This document shows, piece after piece, positions 1 through 6,935 of a stretch of 42,248 nucleotides of DNA (position 1 is its first letter; the number at the start of each line of letters is the position of its first letter). A program made the translations under genes and the position numbers. The stretch spans positions 1 through 42,248 of IMG/VR virus record IMGVR_UViG_3300034111_000398. The stretch is one strand, 5' to 3'. The notes beneath the pieces are model-generated. The model did not search any database. It had not been told where the DNA came from and saw only the letters and a program-made list of their open reading frames with translations. Source of the DNA: a virus.

Positions 1-2
1 TA

Positions 3-11
3 ATTATATCA
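3..11 (-). promoter_or_regulatory. Extended -10 promoter at the window edge (portal operon if circular)
   Basis: Minus strand: TGATATAAT (11-3), a perfect extended -10, identical to that before SSB. -35 weak (TTTTAA, 31-26). Reading off the low end of the window, it can only serve a gene across the edge. If the genome is circular, transcription would start near 42244 and give portal a leader of about 34 nt. Confidence 0.55.
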
Positions 12-38
12 TATTCTAAAAAATATTAAAAATATATT

Positions 39-350
39 TTAATTGTTTGGTATATCTTTATCTATATCTAATTCAATAAGGCCTAGATCCCTGGCTCTGT
101 CATATCCCTCTGGGCTAAGATTTATTGTTGCTTCTAAATCTTCATTGTAGTCTACAGATATAAGTCCAGATTCATATAAATCAAGCAGAGCCTTATCCAC
201 CCATTCCTTGTGAGATTCCCATAGCTCTGGAGCTATTTCTTTTGCTTTTTCTGAAATGGAATAAATAACTTCTCCATTTTCATCTACGCCTTCCAGCTCT
301 ATTGCACCTATCTCTAAGTAATGTTGTAGTTTTTCGTCGTCCTCGTCCAT
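39..350 (-). CDS. Conserved hypothetical, tandem winged-helix-like acidic protein
   Basis: This 103-aa acidic protein has two similar halves: a charged helix, a short beta-like stretch (IELEGVDENGEVIYSIS at about 17-33; LEATINLSPEGYDRA at about 72-86), then another helix. The pattern suggests two small winged-helix-like units, but no catalytic motif is visible. It is the last gene of the terminase block. If the genome is circular it lies directly upstream of portal, a usual place for small packaging or head-assembly accessory proteins. A GAGG ribosome-binding site lies 7 nt before the ATG at 350. A possible -10 (TATAAT, 368-373) precedes it. Function unknown; that it is a real gene is likely. 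Confidence 0.75.
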   Translation of the reverse strand: MDEDDEKLQHYLEIGAIELEGVDENGEVIYSISEKAKEIAPELWESHKEWVDKALLDLYESGLISVDYNEDLEATINLSPEGYDRARDLGLIELDIDKDIPNN

Positions 351-367
351 GTGGACCTCTTCCAGTA

Positions 368-373
368 ATTATA
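368..373 (-). promoter_or_regulatory. Possible -10 box upstream of the 103-aa gene
   Basis: On the minus strand a perfect TATAAT sits 17 nt before the ATG at 350, in the 36-nt gap after the preceding gene. No convincing -35 was seen (best TCTTCA at 17-nt spacing). A start near 361 would leave an 11-nt leader that still contains the GAGG ribosome-binding site. Confidence 0.35.
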
Positions 374-386
374 TTATGCAGCAGTA

Positions 387-638
387 TTATTGAAGACTGC
401 CATCTTCATTTTTATCTATAGTTTGCTCTACAATTTGCTGAACATATTCTGAAAAATGTTTACGCACATTACCTTGAGGCCTGACACCCAAACTTTTCCA
501 TATTCTTTTATACTCTAATACATTTGCAAATGTGGTTGGACACATTATTGTTCCATTATATTCTTTTAAAACTGTTGGTAGTGGAACATGCTTGCCACAG
601 CATTTGCATTCTTTTGCCCTATCTTGGTATTCGCTCAT
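387..638 (-). CDS. Small Cys-rich (putative zinc-binding) protein after terminase
   Basis: An 83-aa protein. Its N-terminus carries Cys11, Cys13 and Cys14 and a further Cys33 (ECKCCGKHVPLP... IMCPTT), which could bind one zinc ion. The rest is helical with a charged C-terminus. The ATG overlaps the terminase stop (ATGA, 635-638), so it is translationally coupled to TerL. I recall similar small proteins beside terminase genes in actinobacterial phages. The position suggests a packaging accessory or DNA-binding role, but no function can be assigned from sequence. Confidence 0.8.
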   Translation of the reverse strand: MSEYQDRAKECKCCGKHVPLPTVLKEYNGTIMCPTTFANVLEYKRIWKSLGVRPQGNVRKHFSEYVQQIVEQTIDKNEDGSLQ

Positions 639-2431
639 ATTATCATCATTCTTTCCATTGCGTCTTTCAAGTCCGAAGGCATCTTTGGTGCCCTGATCAT
701 ATTCAATACAGTCTCTTCATCATTTCCATTAGAGTCATTGTCATAACTCATTGATTCGTATGTATGAATTTTAATCTCTCTATCATTTTCCTGTTTAGTT
801 CTACTGATAGAGTTAAATATTGCCCCGCACACAGCGTCTGCAAGGTCTTTCGATCCCTTTCTTGGGTGATCAACTTTATCTCTCATAATCCTTAGCTGTA
901 ATAATTCATCGATTAACAATTTAATTGCTGGTCCAGAAACTCTTTCCTCTGCAACTATCATTGCCATATCGTCATAATGTTTTTTAGCAACAGAAAGCAA
1001 CTCTGTATTAATTCCATATTGTTTTAGTTGCTGCATCATATCGTGTGAGTTCCATCTATCGAATGTGCAGACTCTAATATTAAATCCACGAGTTTTCAAT
1101 GATAGGATATAGTCTTTAACTTCTGTAAAGTCTACTGACTTATCTGATGTTGGAGTCCAAAATCTAACTGCATCTACTTCAACTATTGGTGCTGGTTGAG
1201 AGTATTCGCTTGTAACTTTTACATTAACCCAATTATTAACGTGTGCCATTGCAACTGCACAGTGGTCATGTTTTTGTGCAAGGTCTACGTGAATAAAATA
1301 TTCTTTATCTTTCTCTGGCTGAAACCATTCTTCTAATCTTCCGAATTGGTCTACGGCAATGTTCATTTTATGAAAAGCTTTTTCTATTTTTTCTCTAGAC
1401 TTAAAAAATGCATCAACAGCTTCTGGAGGCATGCATGCAAATCTTCCTAGGGCATCTAGAGAGTTTCTATAGAAGTCTACCTTAAAGTCTTCTATCTTTT
1501 TAGTAGGATTGATATCCCATGTTGGTCTTTTTATAGCATATGTTTTTGGGTATAGGTAAGACTTAATATGGTCTTCTTCCCACTCTACTGTAATCTCATT
1601 ACCTTCAGTATGGTCTGGAAGGTCTTCATCCATCTTCATTAATATACTTCTAATAACCGTTTCTTTTTCTGCAATTACTGATTCGTAATGAGTTTGAATG
1701 TAATCATTTTTAAATCTAGGAAATGACAAAAGAATTACTTTGCCAAAGTCTGGGAAACGAGAAGCTACTGATGCACGATACATGTCATAAATTGCCTCTC
1801 CAGTTTTAGCTTGATCATGTCCTGTTGTATTCTCGATTGCAAATCCAGATATTTCATCTAGCACTACAACAATAACGTTATATCCTTCCCAAGACTCTCT
1901 TTCTGAGTGACCTGAGTGAACTGTTATGTTTTTATCAAACTTAACTTCCGACGCTTTGGCTTCATACTTCCCAACAAACCAAGGTGATCTATCGATTCTT
2001 GTTTTAAATCCTTTAAAGAAAACATTGCTAGCCTGTTGAGCATTTATAGCAACGTTCAAGATATCTATGCTGTCTCCAGGAGGCTTACCATAGTATGTTG
2101 CTGGATCCTTTAGGCATAGCAAAAGGTATACTATATACGAAACAGATATTGTTGAGCAGTAATCTTTTCCAGATCCTTTACCCAGTTGTGCAATTACTTC
2201 ATTACAAGTTTGTTTAAACCTAAGAGATCCTTCATCTTCTCCGAATAATTTTTTTAATGTTGCTTCCTTATATATCTGAGAACTTTTTTCAATTAATTCA
2301 TATTGTAATTCCGATAGCGGTGGTAGGCCCAAATAGTCTGGACTTGTAACAAAGGTTATAAGGTCTACTGGCCTTTCATCAAACTCTTCGCCATCTAGAA
2401 TGTCAATTAAATCATTAAAATTAAGATCCAC
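635..2431 (-). CDS. terL: Terminase large subunit (packaging ATPase and nuclease)
   Basis: This is the motor that cuts concatemeric DNA and pumps it through the portal. The N-terminal ATPase has a Walker A-like GKGSGKD (about residues 84-90) and a Walker B IVVVLDE (about 187-193). The C-terminal RNase H-like nuclease shows the expected spaced acids: Asp in HVDLAQ (about 383), in TFDRW (about 458) and in DLADAVCG (about 532). At 598 aa the length is normal. The frame is open to a TTG at 2443, but GTG at 2431 has a GAGG ribosome-binding site 6 nt upstream, so I start there. It overlaps the small terminase by 11 nt and the next gene by ATGA, so the packaging genes form one coupled unit. Confidence 0.93.
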   Translation of the reverse strand: MDLNFNDLIDILDGEEFDERPVDLITFVTSPDYLGLPPLSELQYELIEKSSQIYKEATLKKLFGEDEGSLRFKQTCNEVIAQLGKGSGKDYCSTISVSYIVYLLLCLKDPATYYGKPPGDSIDILNVAINAQQASNVFFKGFKTRIDRSPWFVGKYEAKASEVKFDKNITVHSGHSERESWEGYNVIVVVLDEISGFAIENTTGHDQAKTGEAIYDMYRASVASRFPDFGKVILLSFPRFKNDYIQTHYESVIAEKETVIRSILMKMDEDLPDHTEGNEITVEWEEDHIKSYLYPKTYAIKRPTWDINPTKKIEDFKVDFYRNSLDALGRFACMPPEAVDAFFKSREKIEKAFHKMNIAVDQFGRLEEWFQPEKDKEYFIHVDLAQKHDHCAVAMAHVNNWVNVKVTSEYSQPAPIVEVDAVRFWTPTSDKSVDFTEVKDYILSLKTRGFNIRVCTFDRWNSHDMMQQLKQYGINTELLSVAKKHYDDMAMIVAEERVSGPAIKLLIDELLQLRIMRDKVDHPRKGSKDLADAVCGAIFNSISRTKQENDREIKIHTYESMSYDNDSNGNDEETVLNMIRAPKMPSDLKDAMERMMII

Positions 2432-2954
2432 TAGCGTCCTCAATTACAATAGACTCAACGACTCCAGTGATCTGAGATAATCTCTTTGCAACTTCCATCT
2501 TACATTTTGGACATTGCGCTGTTACTTCTTTTAAAATTTTTACCAAGACTTCTTGTTTTCTTTCAGACTCTGCTACCTGTGATGCAATTTCTGCATTGTC
2601 TAATAGTCCAACTTCCTGAAGCATTCCAATTCTTTTTCCTTCAATGTCTGCGATTAGCTTTAATGCTGTAGCCTTAACATTTAGTTGTCCCGCTTGATCG
2701 GCATCCTCTACTGTTTTCCAAGCTTCTTTGATAAGCATTGCATAATGTTGGTCTGCGCCAGTGATTGCTTCCTTAGCACGTTCCCTTGCCGTGTTGTCGT
2801 TATGAACTACGTGCTTCCACTCATCAATCAATTCAACTACTTCTTTACGTTGTAGTCCAGTAATTGTCGATATTTGGGTTGGGTTGTTTCCCTTAAGTAG
2901 TTCTGAGACTACCTTATTCATGCGATCAAAATGATCAGCTAATTCTATTTCCAT
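2421..2954 (-). CDS. terS: Terminase small subunit-like DNA-recognition protein
   Basis: A 177-aa protein directly upstream of and overlapping TerL. The N-terminal 55 residues look like a helix-turn-helix (LLKGNNPTQISTITGL then RKEVVELIDEW), followed by long helices that could form the oligomerisation core. These are the usual features of a small terminase, which selects phage DNA for packaging. Near the C-terminus a CPKC pair (Cys148, Cys151) could be half of an intersubunit zinc site, which is less usual. A very good promoter ends 9 nt before the ATG, with the predicted transcript starting about 2 nt before it. Assignment rests mainly on position and fold pattern. Confidence 0.8.
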   Translation of the reverse strand: MEIELADHFDRMNKVVSELLKGNNPTQISTITGLQRKEVVELIDEWKHVVHNDNTARERAKEAITGADQHYAMLIKEAWKTVEDADQAGQLNVKATALKLIADIEGKRIGMLQEVGLLDNAEIASQVAESERKQEVLVKILKEVTAQCPKCKMEVAKRLSQITGVVESIVIEDASGS

Positions 2955-2962
2955 ATTACTCT

Positions 2963-2991
2963 ATTATAGTTCTAGTCGACTGAAAAGTCAA
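2963..2991 (-). promoter_or_regulatory. Sigma70-type promoter for terminase, giving a near-leaderless mRNA
   Basis: Minus strand: -35 TTGACT (2991-2986), exactly 17 nt, -10 TATAAT (2968-2963). The predicted start is near 2956 and the terS ATG is at 2954, so the message has almost no leader, and no Shine-Dalgarno sequence is seen. The -35 overlaps the stop codon of the preceding gene. The spacer holds a small dyad (GACT-TTTC-AGTC). Confidence 0.75.
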
Positions 2992-3323
2992 TTAGTTTTT
3001 GATATTTGGTTAGCTATTTTAAGGAGAATTAAGTATCCAATTAGATCATCAATATCATTATCTCCAGCAAATCCCTGATTATTCTTTACTCTATTTAATT
3101 TATCATCAATTCTGACCTTTAATTGCTCTGTTGAATCCGCCGTTGAAAATATTCTTGCAGGCTCAAGAGCTGAGTTACCATATGAAATATTTTTTTCAAC
3201 TAACATGTGTGCAATTTCGTGGCAGGCATCCCATATTTTCATTCCAGATGGTGCTCCGACTGAACGTAAATATAAATCCTGACAACTAAAGCTTTTTACA
3301 TCTTCATACACTGGTTTAAGCAT
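2988..3323 (-). CDS. Nmad1/DUF1599-like protein
   Basis: A 111-aa protein with KNISYGNSALEPARIF in the middle, then EQLKVRIDDKLNRVKN and DDLIGYLILL at the end. This string is what I recall for DUF1599, also called nucleotide modification associated domain 1 and common in phages. The helical pattern with acidic DD...DLIGY resembles all-alpha NTP pyrophosphatases, so a role in nucleotide metabolism or base modification is plausible but unproven. A strong ribosome-binding site (AAGGAG) lies before the ATG and only 1 nt separates it from the FkbM methyltransferase gene, so the two are co-translated. It ends just before the terminase promoter. Confidence 0.7.
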   Translation of the reverse strand: MLKPVYEDVKSFSCQDLYLRSVGAPSGMKIWDACHEIAHMLVEKNISYGNSALEPARIFSTADSTEQLKVRIDDKLNRVKNNQGFAGDNDIDDLIGYLILLKIANQISKTN

Positions 3324-3324
3324 A

Positions 3325-4074
3325 TTATCTCCTTGTTAAAAGAACATTAACAACATCATGCTCTTTTATTTTTTCAAACGAGGCCGCTTCCCCATTTAAG
3401 AATGTCATTTCATATTTATTATTTAATTCTACCAAAAATTCATCTGGCTGTCCACTGCCTAATTCAACAACAATGAGTGGGCAATCCTTTGCCATTTGTG
3501 AAAATCCTTCAAATACAAATCTTTCATGGCCCTCTACGTCTATCTTCATAAAATCAACCTTACCAGTATAAACAGAGTCTAATCTCTTTGCCTGTATCTC
3601 TTCAGTATAGTAGTTTCCATGTTGACCATGATTACCTATTTGATGCTCGTTAACTATACCAGATCCTCCAATATTTTCTTCCCAAATATTTAATATTAAA
3701 TTATCTTCTTTGTTCGACAAGGCAAACGGCATTACTTCTATACTGCCTACATTATCATAGTCATTTAAAGTTCTAGCATATTTATATGAATCACATAATC
3801 TTTTTATTGGCTCAAAGGCTATAACCTTACCACTACTACCAACAAGTCTTGCCATTACTTCTGTAAAGTAAAATATGTTTCCGCCTATATCTAAGCATAC
3901 CCAGCCTGACTTTATATTTTTAATCATCCAATCAGTTAATTCTTTATCCCAAACTCCCTGATCTATGCAGCTTTTCTGAACATACCTATCGGTTATATCT
4001 CCAGTGTATATATAAAAAGTATCTAATACTTTTGAAAAAGTAACAGATGTTAAATTTCTAGGCTCTATATTCAT
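3325..4074 (-). CDS. FkbM-family SAM-dependent methyltransferase
   Basis: A 249-aa protein with the two FkbM landmarks: the SAM-binding loop (CLDIGGNIFYFTEVMAR, about 60-76) followed by VIAFEP (84-89), and the family signature KIDVEGHE (177-184). The family methylates hydroxyl groups on sugars and small molecules. Canonical members have DIGANIG; here it reads DIGGNIF, a small change. There is no signal peptide. It is not part of the phage core set and is a cargo gene between a RuvC-like resolvase/micro-HTH pair and the Nmad1 gene. Its ATG overlaps the stop of the HTH gene (ATGA). The substrate is unknown: a modified DNA base, a virion glycan or a host surface glycan are all possible. Confidence 0.88.
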   Translation of the reverse strand: MNIEPRNLTSVTFSKVLDTFYIYTGDITDRYVQKSCIDQGVWDKELTDWMIKNIKSGWVCLDIGGNIFYFTEVMARLVGSSGKVIAFEPIKRLCDSYKYARTLNDYDNVGSIEVMPFALSNKEDNLILNIWEENIGGSGIVNEHQIGNHGQHGNYYTEEIQAKRLDSVYTGKVDFMKIDVEGHERFVFEGFSQMAKDCPLIVVELGSGQPDEFLVELNNKYEMTFLNGEAASFEKIKEHDVVNVLLTRR

Positions 4075-4217
4075 CTTTTTTTAATTAATCCAAACTGCTC
4101 TAGGTATCTCTGTATAGTCATAGCAGAAACATTACACTCTTTGGCTATCTCTGTAACCGTTTTCTTTTGTACGACATATCTTCTATGAAGCCAGTCTTTA
4201 CTTTGATATAGTTTCAT
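4071..4217 (-). CDS. 48-aa stand-alone helix-turn-helix protein
   Basis: A short gene that fills what would otherwise be a 139-nt gap. It begins with MKLYQSKDWLHRRYV, followed by TVTEIAKECNVSAMTIQRYL and a FGLIKKR tail. This is a homeodomain/resolvase-type HTH of the kind often found at the N-terminus of HNH and homing endonucleases, but here the protein ends after the HTH. Both junctions are ATGA overlaps: its ATG overlaps the RuvC stop and its TGA overlaps the FkbM start, which strongly supports translation. It may be a small DNA-binding regulator or the remnant of an endonuclease. Confidence 0.85.
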   Translation of the reverse strand: MKLYQSKDWLHRRYVVQKKTVTEIAKECNVSAMTIQRYLEQFGLIKKR

Positions 4218-4780
4218 CGCTCAGTAAGTATCCGATTTGAATAATGTGCTATGCCGAATGCGTCAGCAACGTCAAAGTCAGACAGAGTTAAGTTATATTT
4301 GTTATTAAAATACTCTACTGTTCTTTGCTTTCTCATATTACGTAATTGATTTTTATACCAGGAGTCAGCATACCCTGGATTCTTTGCTCGTATTCCTTCT
4401 TTTTCATCCTTTGTTGGATTTTTATTTCCTATATACGCCTGCCAAGAAGTGGGTGATATGGTGACAACTTTTGCCCCAGTAGACATCAATTCTGCAATTA
4501 CGACTCCGTATACATAAGATAATTTAATTACTGCATCTGGAGACTTAACAAAAACAGCTCCCTCTACAACTATATAGTCAGACTTTAACTCATCAAGCAT
4601 CCCATGAACCTTATTCTTTGCGTCTAATATTTTATCGTATATGTCTGAGCCTGCAAACTCTATCTTACCCCATTTGAGAGGTTGATCATTTTCCATTAGG
4701 CAAAAAGCTACAGAGTTTGTTGAGGCATCTATACCCAATACTCTATTGGCCTTAATCTTTATTAGCTCACCCAATTTCAT
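4214..4780 (-). CDS. RuvC-like Holliday junction resolvase
   Basis: A 188-aa RNase H-fold nuclease. VLGIDAST gives the first catalytic Asp (Asp18), YIVVEGA the Glu (Glu73), and DFDVADAFGIAHY the C-terminal Asp pair (Asp170 and Asp173), the RuvC arrangement. It should cut four-way junctions during recombination or resolve branched DNA before packaging. The ATG at 4780 has a GGAG site 8 nt upstream, and the gene overlaps the Zn-finger gene before it. It belongs to the recombination block with RecA, the Cas4-like exonuclease and a possible second nuclease. Confidence 0.88.
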   Translation of the reverse strand: MKLGELIKIKANRVLGIDASTNSVAFCLMENDQPLKWGKIEFAGSDIYDKILDAKNKVHGMLDELKSDYIVVEGAVFVKSPDAVIKLSYVYGVVIAELMSTGAKVVTISPTSWQAYIGNKNPTKDEKEGIRAKNPGYADSWYKNQLRNMRKQRTVEYFNNKYNLTLSDFDVADAFGIAHYSNRILTER

Positions 4781-5045
4781 TTAAAATACTCCATAAAGAT
4801 TTTTTATTTGCTGATCCAATATTTTTTTCACAGATTGAGCATACTTCTTTTTGATTATACCTGCTTAATTGAATTTTACATTTTTTACAACTTCTTACTG
4901 CACCGTTTCTAATGGCCTTTTTTTCATAATACTTTTCCATAATTCTTCTGTTAGTTGCAATTCTGCAGCATTCATCTGAACAATATTTTTGATTATGGGT
5001 TTTGGCTTCAAAATCTTTAGCGCATTCTTTATTGCCACAAATCAT
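4767..5045 (-). CDS. Double zinc-finger small protein with LSRYN ribbon
   Basis: A 92-aa basic protein with two Cys modules. The first is CGNKEC ... KYCSDECC (about 3-27) followed by a basic helix (ATNRRIMEKYYEKKA). The second is CKKC ... LSRYN ... CSIC (about 53-73). The C-x2-C, LSRYN, C-x2-C ribbon is one I recall from actinobacterial DNA-binding or regulatory proteins. It lies between the Cas4-like nuclease and RuvC, overlapping both by a few bases, so it is probably a DNA-binding partner in recombination. No enzymatic motif is seen. Confidence 0.8.
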   Translation of the reverse strand: MICGNKECAKDFEAKTHNQKYCSDECCRIATNRRIMEKYYEKKAIRNGAVRSCKKCKIQLSRYNQKEVCSICEKNIGSANKKSLWSILNEIG

Positions 5046-5827
5046 AGCTTAGGAACCTTATATGATTCTATTTGTACTGTACCGACAAGTCCCGAATAGC
5101 ATTCTTTTTTAATTGGACAGTACGTGCATGGCATTTTTGATTTTGTTGATCCTGATGGCCTCATTGGTAGGTCCCCATCTTTGAAGTTATCCCATACTTC
5201 GCACATCCATAAAAATGCTTCTTCAATAATTTCAGTATTTTTTTCATTCATAGAAACTGGAATAACTATAAGCTCTTGAGTATTTTTATTTTCATAAAGA
5301 AAGAATCCCTCTTTGGCTTTTTTAAGCTTCATGTAGGTAAGTAGTTGTAGCAGATGGTTTGCTGTAGGCTTCATCTCAGATTGTCTTGCATCCCACACTT
5401 CCTGCTTTGCCGTTTTAATTTCACCAATTACAGTTTCGTTATCGTACTCCATAATTAAATCTATAAAGCCCCTAATTGGAGGATACTCGTTAACAATTTC
5501 TTCTTCTTCGTTTTTAAACTGTGGCATAGTAGATATTAGTTTTTGAAGTCTCTCGTGGGCTTGAGTTCCTTGTGCCATATTAGCAACCGCTACTGCATCA
5601 TTGTCATCAATAAACATCGCACCGCTAAAAGCCATATACCAGTATCTAGGGCATGTTCCGTGTCCGTACCCAAGTGAGCTTGGACTAAATGATTTCTTAG
5701 TCATCTCTCCATCAGCACGTTTTGTATTACGATATGACTCATCCAACAGACTTGCAAAAAGCTCTGGATCAAAATGCTTTCCAGTATGCTTTTTAAATTT
5801 AAGATTCTTTACTATCTCTCTAGCCAT
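5042..5827 (-). CDS. Cas4/RecB-like PD-(D/E)XK exonuclease with Fe-S cysteines
   Basis: A 261-aa nuclease with the whole Cas4-type set in order: Cys59 (CPRYWY), His91 (QGTQAHERL), Asp123 (RGFIDLI), Glu136-x-Lys138 (GEIKTA), Gln161/Tyr165 (LLQLLTYM), then the cysteine triad CTYCPIKKEC (234, 237, 243). The four cysteines should hold an iron-sulfur cluster. Phages use such enzymes to resect DNA ends for RecA-type recombination. There is no adjacent cas gene or CRISPR array, so recombination is the likely role. A GGAG site precedes the ATG and the gene overlaps both neighbours. Confidence 0.9.
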   Translation of the reverse strand: MAREIVKNLKFKKHTGKHFDPELFASLLDESYRNTKRADGEMTKKSFSPSSLGYGHGTCPRYWYMAFSGAMFIDDNDAVAVANMAQGTQAHERLQKLISTMPQFKNEEEEIVNEYPPIRGFIDLIMEYDNETVIGEIKTAKQEVWDARQSEMKPTANHLLQLLTYMKLKKAKEGFFLYENKNTQELIVIPVSMNEKNTEIIEEAFLWMCEVWDNFKDGDLPMRPSGSTKSKMPCTYCPIKKECYSGLVGTVQIESYKVPKL

Positions 5828-6035
5828 TTAGGATCTCCATATAATCATCTTTACAATCTTCACATATAGAATTTATATCTAGATCGTCTGTATCTTTTAA
5901 AGTGGCAAGGCTGACGTCTTCATCTCCAGAATAACCAGGCTCATACTCTCTACCGATTTCATAATACATGTAAAATGTAGTAGACTCACGATCATCCCCA
6001 CACTCAAAGCATGTCATATCATATGTTTCTATCAT
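5820..6035 (-). CDS. Small acidic zinc-binding protein
   Basis: A 71-aa, very acidic protein with CFEC (about 9-12) near the N-terminus and CEDC (about 58-61) near the C-terminus, a spaced Cys4 zinc site around an acidic loop (GYSGDEDVSLATLKDTDDLDI). Unlike the other Zn proteins here it is acidic, so it may bind a protein or mimic DNA. It overlaps the Cas4-like gene by 8 nt and shares a base with the gene upstream. Function unknown. Confidence 0.75.
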   Translation of the reverse strand: MIETYDMTCFECGDDRESTTFYMYYEIGREYEPGYSGDEDVSLATLKDTDDLDINSICEDCKDDYMEILNG

Positions 6036-6382
6036 TAATTGTACCTAACGACATACTTAAGTGCATCTACAAGTTTGTCTATGGACTCCTTTGCTGAGTA
6101 ATAAATATTCTTTTTATTGTTATTTACTGATCCAGCCTTATCTTTCATAATGGTTGAATAAACAGAAGCCATCATTGCAAACTTAGTAGACATTGCTTGT
6201 AGCTCTATAATTAGAAGTGGAGCTTTTGCTGAAGGAACATCTGGATTCATTAGTAGTTTAACCACTACTGCAAGTGCCTTGTCTAGGTGTTCGTCTTGCA
6301 TAAACTCATGAAGGTCATTAAATTCTGTAATTGAATTAATTAACTCTAATGTATTTTTAGATTCAACTTTATCGTTCGACAT
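6035..6382 (-). CDS. Conserved hypothetical, all-helical protein
   Basis: A 115-aa protein predicted to be almost wholly helical (LHEFMQDEHLDKALAVVVKLL; LLIIELQAMSTKFAMMASVYS), with a basic asparagine/lysine stretch near residue 90 (NNNKK) and a final helix. No motif is recognised. It sits directly upstream of the acidic Zn protein and the Cas4-like nuclease and may belong to the same recombination unit. An AAGGA ribosome-binding site lies about 10 nt before the ATG, inside the overlapping 36-aa gene. Confidence 0.75.
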   Translation of the reverse strand: MSNDKVESKNTLELINSITEFNDLHEFMQDEHLDKALAVVVKLLMNPDVPSAKAPLLIIELQAMSTKFAMMASVYSTIMKDKAGSVNNNKKNIYYSAKESIDKLVDALKYVVRYN

Positions 6383-6479
6383 GTTTTTTAACTTCCTTTT
6401 TTGTATACCATATTGCCCATAACCCCATTGGATATCCTATTGAAAAACCTATTAGCAATCCCCAAAAAAATTGTAACAT
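6369..6479 (-). CDS. 36-aa single-pass membrane peptide
   Basis: A tiny gene starting at an ATG that overlaps the XapX stop (TAATG) and running 14 nt into the next gene. It begins with MLQFFWGLLIGFSIGYPMG, one hydrophobic helix rich in Gly and aromatic residues, and ends in a basic tail (YTKKEVKKHVER), so the C-terminus is probably cytoplasmic. Size and topology would suit a phage membrane effector such as a small holin-like or superinfection protein, but nothing in the sequence proves this. Coupling to XapX supports expression. Confidence 0.6.
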   Translation of the reverse strand: MLQFFWGLLIGFSIGYPMGLWAIWYTKKEVKKHVER

Positions 6480-6637
6480 TATAAATATCTCCCAACTAAT
6501 CCATACCCCAACCATAAACCAAATATTCCCATTAGTCCTGCAAATACTGGTGGTGCGGGAACTGGAAGCTTAAATATAGCAAACACTACTCCGACTCCCA
6601 TTCCTGTAACTGTAGTCATAAGAACTTCTTTAATCAT
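6479..6637 (-). CDS. XapX-domain membrane protein
   Basis: A 52-aa protein with the XapX/DUF1427 pattern as I recall it: a first hydrophobic helix (GMGVGVVFAIFK), the motif LPVPAPP, then a second Gly-rich helix (VFAGLMGIFGLWLGYGLVG). It should be a two-helix hairpin in the membrane. A very strong ribosome-binding site (GGGAGG, 6 nt spacing) precedes the ATG, which lies inside the last codons of the upstream gene. XapX proteins are small bacterial membrane proteins of uncertain role; finding one in the replication block of a phage is unusual. The next gene, overlapping its stop, is another membrane peptide. Confidence 0.8.
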   Translation of the reverse strand: MIKEVLMTTVTGMGVGVVFAIFKLPVPAPPVFAGLMGIFGLWLGYGLVGRYL

Positions 6638-6935
6638 GATTATCCTCCCAAAACTGGATCAGTTCTTCTAGTACTGCCCACTCAATAATTCCAAGTCGAA
6701 CCTTGGATTCCGTACCAATAATAATTTTTAGTGCTGGATGCATATCTCTATTTACTTTAAAAGTATCAGTACAAATCTTAGACCATACTGGTTTATTTAA
6801 CGTAAAAGATGCAGAGGCTTCTTTATAATCTACTACAAATTGCTTCCACTTAGCATCACCTTTTTGATAATCCCCCCGCCCAGAATTTTTTTGAGCCTTA
6901 GCGCCATCTCTTTTTACTTCGGATCTTTCTGACAT
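6630..6935 (-). CDS. Putative PD-(D/E)XK-like nuclease (phage Holliday-resolvase-like)
   Basis: A 101-aa basic protein. The N-terminus KRDGAKAQKNSGRGDYQKGDA is followed by FVVDYKEASASFTL and later KIIIGTESKVRLGIIEW. The GDA...VVDYKE spacing resembles the Asp and (D/E)XK of small PD-(D/E)XK nucleases, and I recall phage proteins with the same NSGRG..KGDA..VDYKE layout annotated as resolvase-like. The Ser/Arg/Gly-rich N-terminus would suit DNA contact. It lies two genes from RecA. Nuclease activity is inference only. Confidence 0.6.
   Translation of the reverse strand: MSERSEVKRDGAKAQKNSGRGDYQKGDAKWKQFVVDYKEASASFTLNKPVWSKICTDTFKVNRDMHPALKIIIGTESKVRLGIIEWAVLEELIQFWEDNHD

Noticed and set aside
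5042-5827. CRISPR-Cas system suggested by the Cas4-like nuclease
   Set aside because: No repeat array and no other cas gene; such nucleases are common in phage recombination modules.
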